Below, one piece after another: positions 1-7,705 of a stretch of DNA of 64,000 nt. The stretch is from contig NZ_QVRA01000010.1 in NCBI RefSeq assembly GCF_003591655.1, forward strand, positions 110,433 through 174,432. Direction: 5' to 3'. Numbering within the stretch: the stretch's first letter is position 1; each line of letters starts with the position of its first letter. A program made the translations under genes and the position numbers. This DNA comes from Sphingobium terrigena (GTDB lineage Bacteria; Pseudomonadota; Alphaproteobacteria; Sphingomonadales; Sphingomonadaceae). The notes below the pieces were generated by a model. It had not been told where the DNA came from. It did no database searches and saw only the letters and a program-made list of their open reading frames with translations.

Positions 1-2014
1 CCAGGTCGGCGGCGGCGGCGCGCATTTTCTTTTCGAGATCCTCGATATAGGCGCGCAGATTGTGGCCGACCATGTGGGGCCGGTCGGCATCGCCGGTTTC
101 GATGAGCACGCTGTCCTTGTTGGACACATGGGCGATGATGTCGCCAATGTTGCGCTTGATCGTGGTCGGCGTGATGCCATGTTCGCGGTTATAGGCTTCC
201 TGTTTCTCGCGCCTGCGCCCGGTTTCGTTGAGCGCGCGCTCCATCGAGCCGGTGATCCGGTCGGCATAGAGGATGACGCGGCCATCGACGTTCCGCGCCG
301 CGCGGCCGATCGTCTGGATCAGGGAGGTTTCGGAACGCAAAAAGCCCTCCTTGTCCGCGTCGAGGATCGCCACCAGCCCGCATTCGGGAATGTCCAGCCC
401 CTCGCGCAAGAGGTTGATGCCGATCAGCACGTCATAGACACCAAGCCGCAAGTCGCGGATCAGCTCGATGCGCTCCAGCGTCTCGACGTCGCTGTGCATG
501 TAGCGGACCTTGATCCCCGCCTCATGCATGAACTCGGTCAGATCCTCCGCCATCCGCTTGGTCAGCGTGGTGACGAGCGTGCGATAGCCGTTGGCCGTGA
601 CCTTGCGACATTCGTTGATCAGGTCATCCACCTGATCCTCGACCGGCTTGATCTCGACAGGCGGGTCAATGAGGCCGGTGGGGCGGATCACCTGTTCGCT
701 GAATACGCCGCCGGTCTGCTCCATTTCCCATTTGCCGGGCGTGGCGGAGACGCTGACCGTTTGCGGTCGCATCGCGTCCCATTCGTTGAAGCGCAACGGG
801 CGGTTGTCGATGCAGCTGGGCAGGCGGAAACCATATTCGGCCAGCGTGATCTTGCGCCGGTGATCGCCCCGCGCCATCGCGCCGATCTGCGGCACGGTCT
901 GATGGCTTTCATCGACGAACAGCAGCGCATTTTCGGGCAGATATTCAAACAGGGTCGGCGGCGGCTCTCCCGGCAGGCGGCCGGTCAGGAAGCGGCTGTA
1001 ATTTTCGATTCCCGCGCAGCTGCCAGTCGCAGCGATCATCTCCAGGTCGAAATTGGTCCGCTGCTCCAGCCGCTGCGCCTCCAGCAGCTTGCCCTCCGCC
1101 TCCAGCTCCTTCAGGCGCTCAGTCAGTTCAAAGCGGATCGCCTCCATCGCCTGTTTGAGCGTCGGGCCGGGGGTGACATGGTGGCTGTTGGGGAAGACCT
1201 TCACATAGTCGAGGCTGGCGACCTTCTTGCCCGACAGCGGGTCGAACTCGACAATCGCCTCAATCTCATTACCAAAAAAGCTGACGCGCCAGGCGGTATC
1301 CTCATAATGGGACGGGAAAATCTCCAGATTATCGCCCTTCACCCGGAAATTGCCGCGCGCAAAGCCTGCATCGTTGCGCTTATATTGGAGCGCGACCAGC
1401 TTGCGGATGATCTCGCGCTGATCCTCTATCCCGCCCTTCTTCATAGAGAAGGTCATGGCCGAATAGGTTTCGACCGAGCCGATGCCATAGAGGCAGGAGA
1501 CCGACGCGACGATGATGCAGTCGTCCCATTCCAGCAGCGATCGGGTGGCCGAATGGCGCATCCGGTCGATGCTCTCGTTTACGCTGCTTTCCTTCTCGAT
1601 ATAGGTGTCCGACCGCGCAACATAGGCTTCGGGCTGGTAATAATCATAATAGCTGACGAAATATTCGACCGCATTGTCAGGAAAGAAGCTCTTGAATTCG
1701 CCATAGAGCTGCGCCGCGAGAATCTTGTTGGGGGCCAGGATCAGCGCCGGGCGCTGCAACGCCTCGATCACCTTGGCCATGGTGAAGGTCTTGCCCGATC
1801 CGGTGACGCCCAGCAGCACCTGATCGCGCTCTCCCGCCAGCGCCTGTTCCACCAGTTCTGGGATCGCGGTGCGCTGGTCCCCCGACGGCTCATAATCGCT
1901 CACCAGCGTGAAGGGCCGCCCCCCCTCGCTCTTGTCCGGCCGCGCAGGCCGGTGCGGCACGAAGCTGGCGTCGGTATCGGGCTCGTCGAGCGTGGTGCGG
2001 ATCTGGATGGCCAT
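1..2014 (-). CDS. uvrB: UvrABC excision repair subunit B, 3' end outside window
   Basis: UvrB is the DNA-damage verification helicase of nucleotide excision repair; it receives lesions from UvrA and recruits UvrC. About 671 codons are visible, reading leftwards off the window, so the last C-terminal part (UVR/UvrC-binding motif) is missing. Near the N terminus I see the Walker A motif GVTGSGKTF and the damage-probing beta-hairpin segment [11 protein letters not shown]; further on are the helicase motifs LFVDESH, SVSATPG and QTIGRAARN. The start at 2014 ([13 protein letters not shown]) is the first in-frame ATG and fits the family. It begins 40 bases after the stop of the immunity gene, on the same strand, so it may be co-transcribed with the toxin/immunity pair. 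No LexA site is visible directly in front of uvrB itself. Confidence 0.97.
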   Translation of the reverse strand, partial: MAIQIRTTLDEPDTDASFVPHRPARPDKSEGGRPFTLVSDYEPSGDQRTAIPELVEQALAGERDQVLLGVTGSGKTFTMAKVIEALQRPALILAPNKILAAQLYGEFKSFFPDNAVEYFVSYYDYYQPEAYVARSDTYIEKESSVNESIDRMRHSATRSLLEWDDCIIVASVSCLYGIGSVETYSAMTFSMKKGGIEDQREIIRKLVALQYKRNDAGFARGNFRVKGDNLEIFPSHYEDTAWRVSFFGNEIEAIVEFDPLSGKKVASLDYVKVFPNSHHVTPGPTLKQAMEAIRFELTERLKELEAEGKLLEAQRLEQRTNFDLEMIAATGSCAGIENYSRFLTGRLPGEPPPTLFEYLPENALLFVDESHQTVPQIGAMARGDHRRKITLAEYGFRLPSCIDNRPLRFNEWDAMRPQTVSVSATPGKWEMEQTGGVFSEQVIRPTGLIDPPVEIKPVEDQVDDLINECRKVTANGYRTLVTTLTKRMAEDLTEFMHEAGIKVRYMHSDVETLERIELIRDLRLGVYDVLIGINLLREGLDIPECGLVAILDADKEGFLRSETSLIQTIGRAARNVDGRVILYADRITGSMERALNETGRRREKQEAYNREHGITPTTIKRNIGDIIAHVSNKDSVLIETGDADRPHMVGHNLRAYIEDLEKKMRAAAADL

Positions 2015-2054
2015 GGGGGTAATATGGGGTCTTTGCGTCAGGGCGCAATTGACG

Positions 2055-2483
2055 TCAGGGCTTCAACTCGAATGCGCCTTTGGGCATGGGTGGATAGACA
2101 ACCGGCTTATCGCCGAAACGAGCGCGCAGGGCGGCTTCGCGGCGCGCTGAATCGACGACATCGACATTGACCTCTTCGGGATATTTGAAAGTCGCGTCGA
2201 ATTTTCCATCATTTATAACATATTCCATGACCGACCACCGCATGTTCGGTCCTTCGGGTTCGGCATACCACGCTTCAAACAGAAGGTCTGAAAGAACCTC
2301 ACTGTCGGAATCATGATAGCGAACCACATCCCCCTCATCCTTGAATATGCTTGGCCCAACCCACATGTCTCCGATCTCGACGTAAAGAAATACGCCATTT
2401 GGCTCTCCCCCGACGATTGCAATTAATTCCTGTCCGATCTCGTCCATGAGTGGACCCAAGATGTCGAATTTATCTTTCGCCAT
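2055..2483 (-). CDS. YezG-like immunity protein for the upstream nuclease toxin
   Basis: This 142-residue acidic protein starts [20 protein letters not shown] and continues with a segment ([13 protein letters not shown]) that resembles the YezG family of immunity proteins, which neutralise Endonuclea_NS_2-type toxins in polymorphic toxin systems. The start ATG lies inside the end of the toxin gene (14-base overlap, 2470-2483), the tight coupling expected of a toxin and its antidote. A longer reading frame continues upstream to 3029 but is antisense-like noise over the toxin gene. The family call rests on pattern and on the neighbouring toxin; the general role as immunity protein is more secure than the exact family. 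uvrB follows 40 bases downstream. Confidence 0.8.
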   Translation of the reverse strand: MAKDKFDILGPLMDEIGQELIAIVGGEPNGVFLYVEIGDMWVGPSIFKDEGDVVRYHDSDSEVLSDLLFEAWYAEPEGPNMRWSVMEYVINDGKFDATFKYPEEVNVDVVDSARREAALRARFGDKPVVYPPMPKGAFELKP

Positions 2484-3489
2484 TGGATCGACCTTTCGCT
2501 TGGTTGGGGAAATTGTGAAAACTCTTCTGTCCATCGACGTACCAGATGACGTGGACGCTGTTTGGCCGTTTTGAGGTTCCAGCATATTTTGGGGTGATCT
2601 CCACAAGCACATTTCGTCCCGCCTGCAAATCCCTTGCCCAGCTATCTTCCATGGCACGATAGGCACCACGGTTGAAGTTGGCATCTTGGGCGAAATGGTT
2701 GAAGCTATCGCTGGGACCGTTGAAGCGAGCGGCGATAAAATGGCCGCCATCGTCGCTTGCAAGGCGATCAGGTTTGCCCGCGCTTGCCTGGTTGCGGCGC
2801 GATCGGGATGCTTTTGGACCATTTGAAAGCTTGGCGAAGATTTTCCTCGGTCGCGCAATGACATCGATATGGAAATCATAGCCATTTTTCGTCTCCTTGC
2901 GCCAGTTCGTGTCGAGGATCTGGCTTTCCAGCGACGGTGGATTGGCCGGGTCGGGTGGCAATTTCCCGCCATGCGTGTCCATATAATGTGCCAGGGCCAG
3001 AAACTTGTTCTTGGCCGCACGTCCGGCATCCAGATAGGCCTGATGCGGCAGTTTGATCCGCTGGCCGATGCGGAGCGGCCGGTCGAGCGGATGCTGGTTC
3101 AGCCATGCCAGATCGCGCGCGGTCAGTCCCTTGCGCCGCGCCGCAATGGCCGACAGCGTATCGCCCGGCTGCACGATATGGGTCGAATGGTTGCCCGGAT
3201 GATCGGCGCGCAGATGGCGGCGATCCGGCACGCCATCGCTATCCGGCCGGGCTGGTCTCCGCACCTGTCCGCTAGCCCCGGCTCCACCTGCCTGCGCGCG
3301 ATTGCCACCGCCGCGCGGAAAGTAACGGCCTTGCCCTGCAAAGGTGAACCGTCCGTCTTTTTCATCATGCCACGGGTTGAATTTCACTTCGACCTGCACG
3401 GGCGGGACCATGGCGGTTCGCCTGCCCGTGCGCAGATAAAGGTTGAAGGCTGTAAGTTCTGGCTGTCGGCTCGACTCATTCCCCGGCAT
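2470..3489 (-). CDS. LysM-domain polymorphic toxin with C-terminal DNA/RNA non-specific endonuclease
   Basis: The 339-residue protein has three parts. An N-terminal stretch carries the motif FNPWHDEKDGRFTFAGQGR (residues 37-55). A LysM peptidoglycan-binding domain covers about 103-148 (HIVQPGDTLSAIA...RIGQRIKLP). The C-terminal domain, about 200-332, has the Endonuclea_NS_2 signature: DDGGHFIAARF with likely catalytic H250, then QDANFNRGAYRAMEDSW and a YVDGQKSFHNFPNQ end. This nuclease family is typically paired with YezG immunity proteins, and one overlaps its 3' end here. The start at 3489 has a good GGGGGA ribosome site about nine bases upstream; M27 is an alternative. No signal peptide and no secretion genes are visible, so the delivery route is unknown. 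A perfect SOS-type operator lies 46 bases upstream. Confidence 0.85.
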   Translation of the reverse strand: MPGNESSRQPELTAFNLYLRTGRRTAMVPPVQVEVKFNPWHDEKDGRFTFAGQGRYFPRGGGNRAQAGGAGASGQVRRPARPDSDGVPDRRHLRADHPGNHSTHIVQPGDTLSAIAARRKGLTARDLAWLNQHPLDRPLRIGQRIKLPHQAYLDAGRAAKNKFLALAHYMDTHGGKLPPDPANPPSLESQILDTNWRKETKNGYDFHIDVIARPRKIFAKLSNGPKASRSRRNQASAGKPDRLASDDGGHFIAARFNGPSDSFNHFAQDANFNRGAYRAMEDSWARDLQAGRNVLVEITPKYAGTSKRPNSVHVIWYVDGQKSFHNFPNQAKGRSNGER

Positions 3490-3534
3490 TTGCGCATCCC
3501 CCGATTTGCGGGAAGTGACGTACCATAACGATTA

Positions 3535-3549
3535 GAACAAAACAAGAAC
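3535..3549 (-). promoter_or_regulatory. LexA (SOS) operator, GAAC-N7-GAAC, in front of toxin-immunity-uvrB
   Basis: The plus strand reads GAAC, seven bases (AAAACAA), GAAC, i.e. GTTC-N7-GTTC with a T-rich spacer in the direction of the toxin gene. This matches the established alphaproteobacterial LexA box exactly. It is 46 bases before the toxin start and 110 bases before the divergent lipoprotein gene. A plausible -35 (TTGTTC) overlaps it, with TTATGG 17 bases later as -10. Binding is inferred from motif and position. Confidence 0.75.
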
Positions 3550-3658
3550 AAAATGCTCAATCCCATCCATTTCGGCGACAATTTTGCAATGTCGCACCGG
3601 CTTGATATGCTCCGCTATCCACGGCCCAGCCCATGCCGACGCGATGAGGGGATAAGCG

Positions 3659-4210
3659 ATGATCAGAGCTGTATTTGCCGCCGCCACCATGACCCTGCTG
3701 CTCGCTGCCTGCGGCGATAAGCCCGGCGACGCGCCGGCCAACGGCTCGATGAGCAAGGCGGAGGTCAAGGCCGCGGTCGACAAGGTGCAGTTGAAGCCGG
3801 GCCAGTGGGAGGGGCGCTTCACCGTGCAGGATATCGACCTGTCCAATATGCCGGGCGCGCCTGCTGGCATGAAGGACCAGATGAAGAGCATGATGAGCCA
3901 GACTTCGCTCAAATATTGCGTCACCCCCGAAGAAGCGGCCAATCCCAGCGGCGAGATGTTTTCCGGTCAGGAGAATAAGGATTGCACCTATCAGGGCTTT
4001 GCCGTCAGCGGCGGCAGCGTGAAGGGGCAAGTGTCGTGCAAGGCGGAGGGCGGCACGATGACGGCCGCCATGTCCGGCACTTATGGCGGGGAAGCCTATG
4101 CGATGGATATGGACATGAAGATGGCAGGCGGCCCTAACGGCGCGGCCATGGCGATGAAGGCGCGGTCCGAAGGCAAGTGGATCGGGCCGACCTGCACCAC
4201 GGCGGAATAA
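3659..4210 (+). CDS. DUF3617-type lipoprotein
   Basis: A 183-residue exported lipoprotein: the N terminus MIRAVFAAATMTLLLAACGD has a short basic n-region, a hydrophobic stretch and a lipobox (LAAC, Cys18). The rest fits the DUF3617 pattern, with LKPGQWEGRFTV near the start, a pair of spaced cysteines (KYCVTPEEA...KDCTYQGF), and a C-terminal GKWIGPTC. Function is unknown; these are common periplasmic/outer-membrane-anchored proteins in sphingomonads. A second, diverged DUF3617-type gene follows 82 bases downstream on the same strand, suggesting an old tandem duplication. Confidence 0.85.
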   Translation: MIRAVFAAATMTLLLAACGDKPGDAPANGSMSKAEVKAAVDKVQLKPGQWEGRFTVQDIDLSNMPGAPAGMKDQMKSMMSQTSLKYCVTPEEAANPSGEMFSGQENKDCTYQGFAVSGGSVKGQVSCKAEGGTMTAAMSGTYGGEAYAMDMDMKMAGGPNGAAMAMKARSEGKWIGPTCTTAE

Positions 4211-4292
4211 GTCCCGCGCATTTCCGCTTGCGCTTTGGCCGCGACGGGTAGAGCCTTGCCCCCGTTCCGATTGAGAGAACGGGGGAGAGGAT

Positions 4293-4808
4293 ATGCAAAA
4301 GACCGTGCTGGCGGCGATCCCGCTTGCGATGATGCCGCTTGTAACGATTTTGGCCCTTGGCGGCTGTAGCGAACCGGCCCCCGCGCCGCAGGCGGAGGAG
4401 GCGCCGATCCTGATGCAGGCGGGCGAGTGGGTGCTGACCCGCAAGACCACCGGTTACAACACCCCCACCGTCACCCCGGCGCAATATCAGGCGGCGCTCA
4501 AACAGGTGAGCGAGGACAAGATCTGCCTCACCGTCGATGCCGAAGGAATGCCGGACGCCGCGGCCCTGGCGGGCAAGGATGGTACGGCCTGCGCCTATAA
4601 GGACAAGATGGCGCGCAAGGGCCGCCTGATCGCGACGCTGGCCTGCACGGCGGGCAAGGGCACGTCGGAAATCGCGGTGGAGGGCAATTATACCGCCGAT
4701 ACGCTCACGCTGGGCGAAACCATGACGCAATCGGAAGGCGGCGGCGCAGTGCTGCGCGCAACCTATGACCTCTCTGGCAAGCGGGTGGGGGATTGTCCCA
4801 AGGGGTGA
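4293..4808 (+). CDS. DUF3617-type lipoprotein, second tandem copy
   Basis: The 171-residue product has a lipoprotein signal (hydrophobic segment then LALGGCSE, lipidated Cys25) and a DUF3617-like body: MQAGEWVLTRKTTGYN, KICLTVDAEGMPD, GTACAYKDKMARKGRLI and a terminal VGDCPKG cysteine. A strong GGGAGAGG ribosome site precedes the ATG. It resembles the preceding gene in layout (cysteine spacing, length, lipobox) though the sequences have diverged. Function is unknown. It converges with the metallo-hydrolase gene, only 12 bases separating the stops. Confidence 0.85.
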   Translation: MQKTVLAAIPLAMMPLVTILALGGCSEPAPAPQAEEAPILMQAGEWVLTRKTTGYNTPTVTPAQYQAALKQVSEDKICLTVDAEGMPDAAALAGKDGTACAYKDKMARKGRLIATLACTAGKGTSEIAVEGNYTADTLTLGETMTQSEGGGAVLRATYDLSGKRVGDCPKG

Positions 4809-4820
4809 TGCGGGCGTGCG

Positions 4821-6038
4821 CTACTCCAGCGCCCTGATCGCGCGCCGGTCACATCGTCCCTTGCCCCGCGGCACGGCGGAATAGCCCGGCACCAGCAGCG
4901 ACTGGCCGATCCGCAGCGGGGCGAAGCGCTGGCGGTCGATGCCCTCGCACGCCAGGAACAGGTCGAGCATCCGGGGCGGCGTATCCCATTGTTCGTAGGA
5001 CAGGCGGAACGTCCCCCAGTGGATCGGGATCGCGGTCGATGCGCCCAGCCGTTTGAACACGTCCACGGCCTGTTGCGGGCCGATATGCGCGTCCGACGCC
5101 ATCTGCCCCTTCCAGAAGCGAAAAGCGCCGATCGGGATCAGCGCCAGCCGGATCGGGCCAAAGCGCGTGGCCTCATAGGGCCAGCCCATGTCGCCCGCGC
5201 CAGTGTCGCCGGCAAAGAAGATATTGCCCGCGCGCGTCTCGATCAAAAAGCTCGACCAGAGCGCCCGGTTGCGATCCGCGCCCCAACGGCTGCCCCAATG
5301 ATGGTTGCGGGTCACATGGACGCGATAGTCGGGGCAATGTTCGTAATTGCCGCACTGGATCACCGCTTGCGGGGCAAGGCCATTGAGCGCCGCACCGCTG
5401 ACCGACTGGCCCCAGTCGAGCGCGGTCGACGGAATGCCATGCGCCTGCAATATCGTGTCATTGCCCAGGCTGGTGACGATCCTGGGCCGGTCGCGGTCCC
5501 ATAATTTTTTCAGCGTCGGCAGGTCCATATGGTCGTAATGATTGTGGCTCAGCACGACCAGGTCGATCTTGGGCAGATCGTCGAAGCGGATGCCCGGCTG
5601 CGCGACCCGTTTGGGGCCGAAGGGGGGCAGGGGGCTGGCATGGTCCGACCAGATCGGGTCGGTCAAGATATTGATGCCCGCAGCCTGCACCAGCACCGTG
5701 GCATGGCCCACCCATGTCGCCACCATCCCGCGCGGCGCGGCGAAGGGGGCGGGGCGGGCTGGCTTGACCGCGATCGCGTCGGGCCATGGCGGCCGGTCGT
5801 CATTGCCCAGCAGCCAGCGGGCGATAAAGCCCTGTCGGCTCGTCCCCGGCGGGGCCGGCACATCGATCACGCCATCGGGATTGAAGAAATGCGCGCCATC
5901 ATAATGGCGGCTTTCCGGTCCTTCATAATAGATGCGATCGAGGAAGGGCGGCACGATCGTCACAGCGAGGCACAGGGCGACCATTGCAAACAGCAAGGCT
6001 ATTCCCGTGGCTTTGGCGATGCTGATGAGGCGGCCCAT
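4821..6038 (-). CDS. Membrane-anchored MBL-fold metallo-hydrolase, NAPE-PLD/RomA-like
   Basis: The 405-residue protein begins with a membrane anchor (residues 8-32, ALLFAMVALCLAVTIVPPF), followed by a metallo-beta-lactamase domain with WVGHATVLVQ (109-118), the zinc motif HNHYDH (165-170), a FAGDTG segment and a late IHWGTF motif. This arrangement is typical of the N-acyl-phosphatidylethanolamine phospholipase D-like/RomA family of hydrolases; the substrate here is unknown, probably a lipid-like molecule at the inner membrane. The chosen start has AGGAG five bases upstream; an in-frame ATG-equivalent at 6095 would add 19 poorly supported residues. Confidence 0.88.
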   Translation of the reverse strand: MGRLISIAKATGIALLFAMVALCLAVTIVPPFLDRIYYEGPESRHYDGAHFFNPDGVIDVPAPPGTSRQGFIARWLLGNDDRPPWPDAIAVKPARPAPFAAPRGMVATWVGHATVLVQAAGINILTDPIWSDHASPLPPFGPKRVAQPGIRFDDLPKIDLVVLSHNHYDHMDLPTLKKLWDRDRPRIVTSLGNDTILQAHGIPSTALDWGQSVSGAALNGLAPQAVIQCGNYEHCPDYRVHVTRNHHWGSRWGADRNRALWSSFLIETRAGNIFFAGDTGAGDMGWPYEATRFGPIRLALIPIGAFRFWKGQMASDAHIGPQQAVDVFKRLGASTAIPIHWGTFRLSYEQWDTPPRMLDLFLACEGIDRQRFAPLRIGQSLLVPGYSAVPRGKGRCDRRAIRALE

Positions 6039-6563
6039 GCCTGCTCCTGTTCCGACTATGTCCCAGCGACATAGCGCAGGCTGACGGCGGGGCAAGGGGG
6101 AGCGGGTGTCTGGCCTCGTATCACATCGACAAAAGAATTTTCTAGCCCGATGGATAGGCGGTTTCCCGCCTATCCCCGGTTCGAATTTTAGGTAAAGGCT
6201 AGGTCAGAGCGGATTAGATATGTTGCATTATCTAAATCATACTGAGCTTCATGCTTTTGCATGAATGAACGTTCCGATCTTAGATATACTCCATTTCTAT
6301 CCAATACTTCCCAAGTCCATAGACCAATCCGATCCTTATAAATGCGGCCGATGCGCATGTGGCGAATCCTTTATGGTATTGCCACCTACAAATTATCGGG
6401 ATCGTCGCATATGTAACATCAAAAATCTGGCGGCATTATTAGCCTCTATCCGTCAGAAAGAGGGGTTAAGGAATTGAGCGATCCGGGTTTTTCGGTGGCA
6501 TTTGAACGGATTTGGATGTTTCATCGCTACGTCATGTCATTCTCCCATTTTTGAAATTAGAAA
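6039..6563. other. AT-rich intergenic stretch with two hairpins
   Basis: From about 6180 to 6560 the base composition drops well below the surroundings. Two palindromes are visible: GATAGGCGG/CCGCCTATC around 6152-6173 and TTAGATA/TTATCTAA around 6214-6235. A small reading frame lies inside (described separately). No tRNA, promoter or insertion sequence could be recognised. It separates two minus-strand genes, so it should contain the leader of the metallo-hydrolase and the 3' region of nrdB. Confidence 0.6.
6265..6477 (+). CDS. Doubtful small protein, 70 residues
   Basis: An AT-rich reading frame encodes MNVPILDILHF... with a CGRCACGE cysteine cluster in the middle and a basic C-terminal helix (NLAALLASIRQKEGL). 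No ribosome site is obvious and I do not recognise the family. The cluster of three cysteines could suggest a tiny metal-binding protein, but random origin in an AT-rich spacer is at least as likely. Confidence 0.2.
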   Translation: MNVPILDILHFYPILPKSIDQSDPYKCGRCACGESFMVLPPTNYRDRRICNIKNLAALLASIRQKEGLRN

Positions 6564-7613
6564 TCACTCCGCCGCGATGCCCGCCGCCTTGAACATGTCG
6601 GGGTCGGTGACGTCGTCTGCATTGGCCGGTGCCGCGCGGGTCTTGCGGCGGTCGAAGGCGTCCCAGACTTCGTTCCACTGGCCCCGCGTCGCGCCCTTTG
6701 AATATTCGGTCGCGCGGGTTTCGAAGAAATTGGCATGTTCGACACCGTTCAGCATCGGGGCGAGCCAGGGCAGCGGATGCTCATCGATCATGTAGATGGG
6801 CTTCAAACCCAGCTGGCCCAGCCGCCAGTCTGCAATGTAGCGGACATATTTTTTGATGTCCTTGGGCGTCATGCCGGGGACCGGACCCATTTCGAACACC
6901 AGATCGACGAACGCATCCTCGATGCGGACGGTTTTCTGACACATGTCCATGATGTCGTCCTTGACCGCGGGGGTCAGGCACTGGCGTTCGGCGCAGAAGG
7001 CGTGGAACAGCTTGATGATGCCCTCGCAATGCAGCGTCTCGTCGCGGATCGACCAGGTGACGATCTGCCCCATGCCCTTCATCTTGTTGAAGCGCGGGAA
7101 GTTCATCAGCATCGCGAAGGACGCGAACAATTGCAGCCCTTCGGTAAAGCCGCCGAACATGGCGAGGGTGCGGGCGATATCCTCGTCCGTGTCGACGCCG
7201 AACTGTTGCAGATAGTCGTGCTTGTCCTTCATCTCCTTATATTGGAGGAAGGCCGAATATTCGCTTTCAGGCATCCCGATCGTGTCGAGCAGGTGGCTGT
7301 AGGCCGCGATATGGACGGTTTCCATGTTGCTGAACGCGGTCAGCATCATCTTGACCTCGGTCGGCTTGAACACGCGGCCATATTTTTCGTGGTAGCAATC
7401 CTGCACTTCCACGTCGGCCTGGGTGAAGAAGCGGAAAATCTGCGTCAGCAGGTTGCGCTCATGATCGGACAGCTTCTGCGCCCAGTCGCGGCAATCCTCG
7501 CCCAAAGGCACTTCTTCGGGCAGCCAGTGCAGCTGCTGCTGGCGCTTCCAATATTCATAGGCCCATGGATATTCGAACGGCTTGTAGACTTTGGAGGCTT
7601 GGAGAAGGGACAT
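6564..7613 (-). CDS. nrdB: Ribonucleoside-diphosphate reductase, class Ia beta subunit (R2)
   Basis: R2 holds the diiron-tyrosyl radical cofactor that starts catalysis in NrdA during deoxyribonucleotide synthesis. The 349-residue sequence keeps all expected ligands: D67, E98 and H101 (METVHIAAYSHLL), the radical tyrosine Y105, then E158, E192 and H195 (IRDETLHCEG). The C-terminal tail should dock to NrdA. It lies 92 bases downstream of nrdA on the same strand, so the two are most likely one transcript, with a possible SOS operator in front of nrdA. Length and layout match alphaproteobacterial NrdB. Confidence 0.96.
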   Translation of the reverse strand: MSLLQASKVYKPFEYPWAYEYWKRQQQLHWLPEEVPLGEDCRDWAQKLSDHERNLLTQIFRFFTQADVEVQDCYHEKYGRVFKPTEVKMMLTAFSNMETVHIAAYSHLLDTIGMPESEYSAFLQYKEMKDKHDYLQQFGVDTDEDIARTLAMFGGFTEGLQLFASFAMLMNFPRFNKMKGMGQIVTWSIRDETLHCEGIIKLFHAFCAERQCLTPAVKDDIMDMCQKTVRIEDAFVDLVFEMGPVPGMTPKDIKKYVRYIADWRLGQLGLKPIYMIDEHPLPWLAPMLNGVEHANFFETRATEYSKGATRGQWNEVWDAFDRRKTRAAPANADDVTDPDMFKAAGIAAE

Positions 7614-7705
7614 AGGGGTTACTCCTGCGGCAATGACCGCAAATTAAAAAACGGTATGATCGACCAGAACGCGCCTGGGCGCATCAACCGGCCGATCACA
7701 ATATG

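Noticed and set aside
2015..2054. Separate LexA box in front of uvrB
   Set aside because: No GTTC-N7-GTTC or GAAC-N7-GAAC occurs in the short gap; only the site before the toxin gene fits.
62..2170. 702-codon plus-strand reading frame at the left edge
   Set aside because: It lies antisense to uvrB, whose minus-strand translation is unmistakable.
6150..6200. tRNA-like stretch with GGTTCGAA
   Set aside because: The T-loop-like string is not flanked by a pairing T-stem and no cloverleaf could be drawn.
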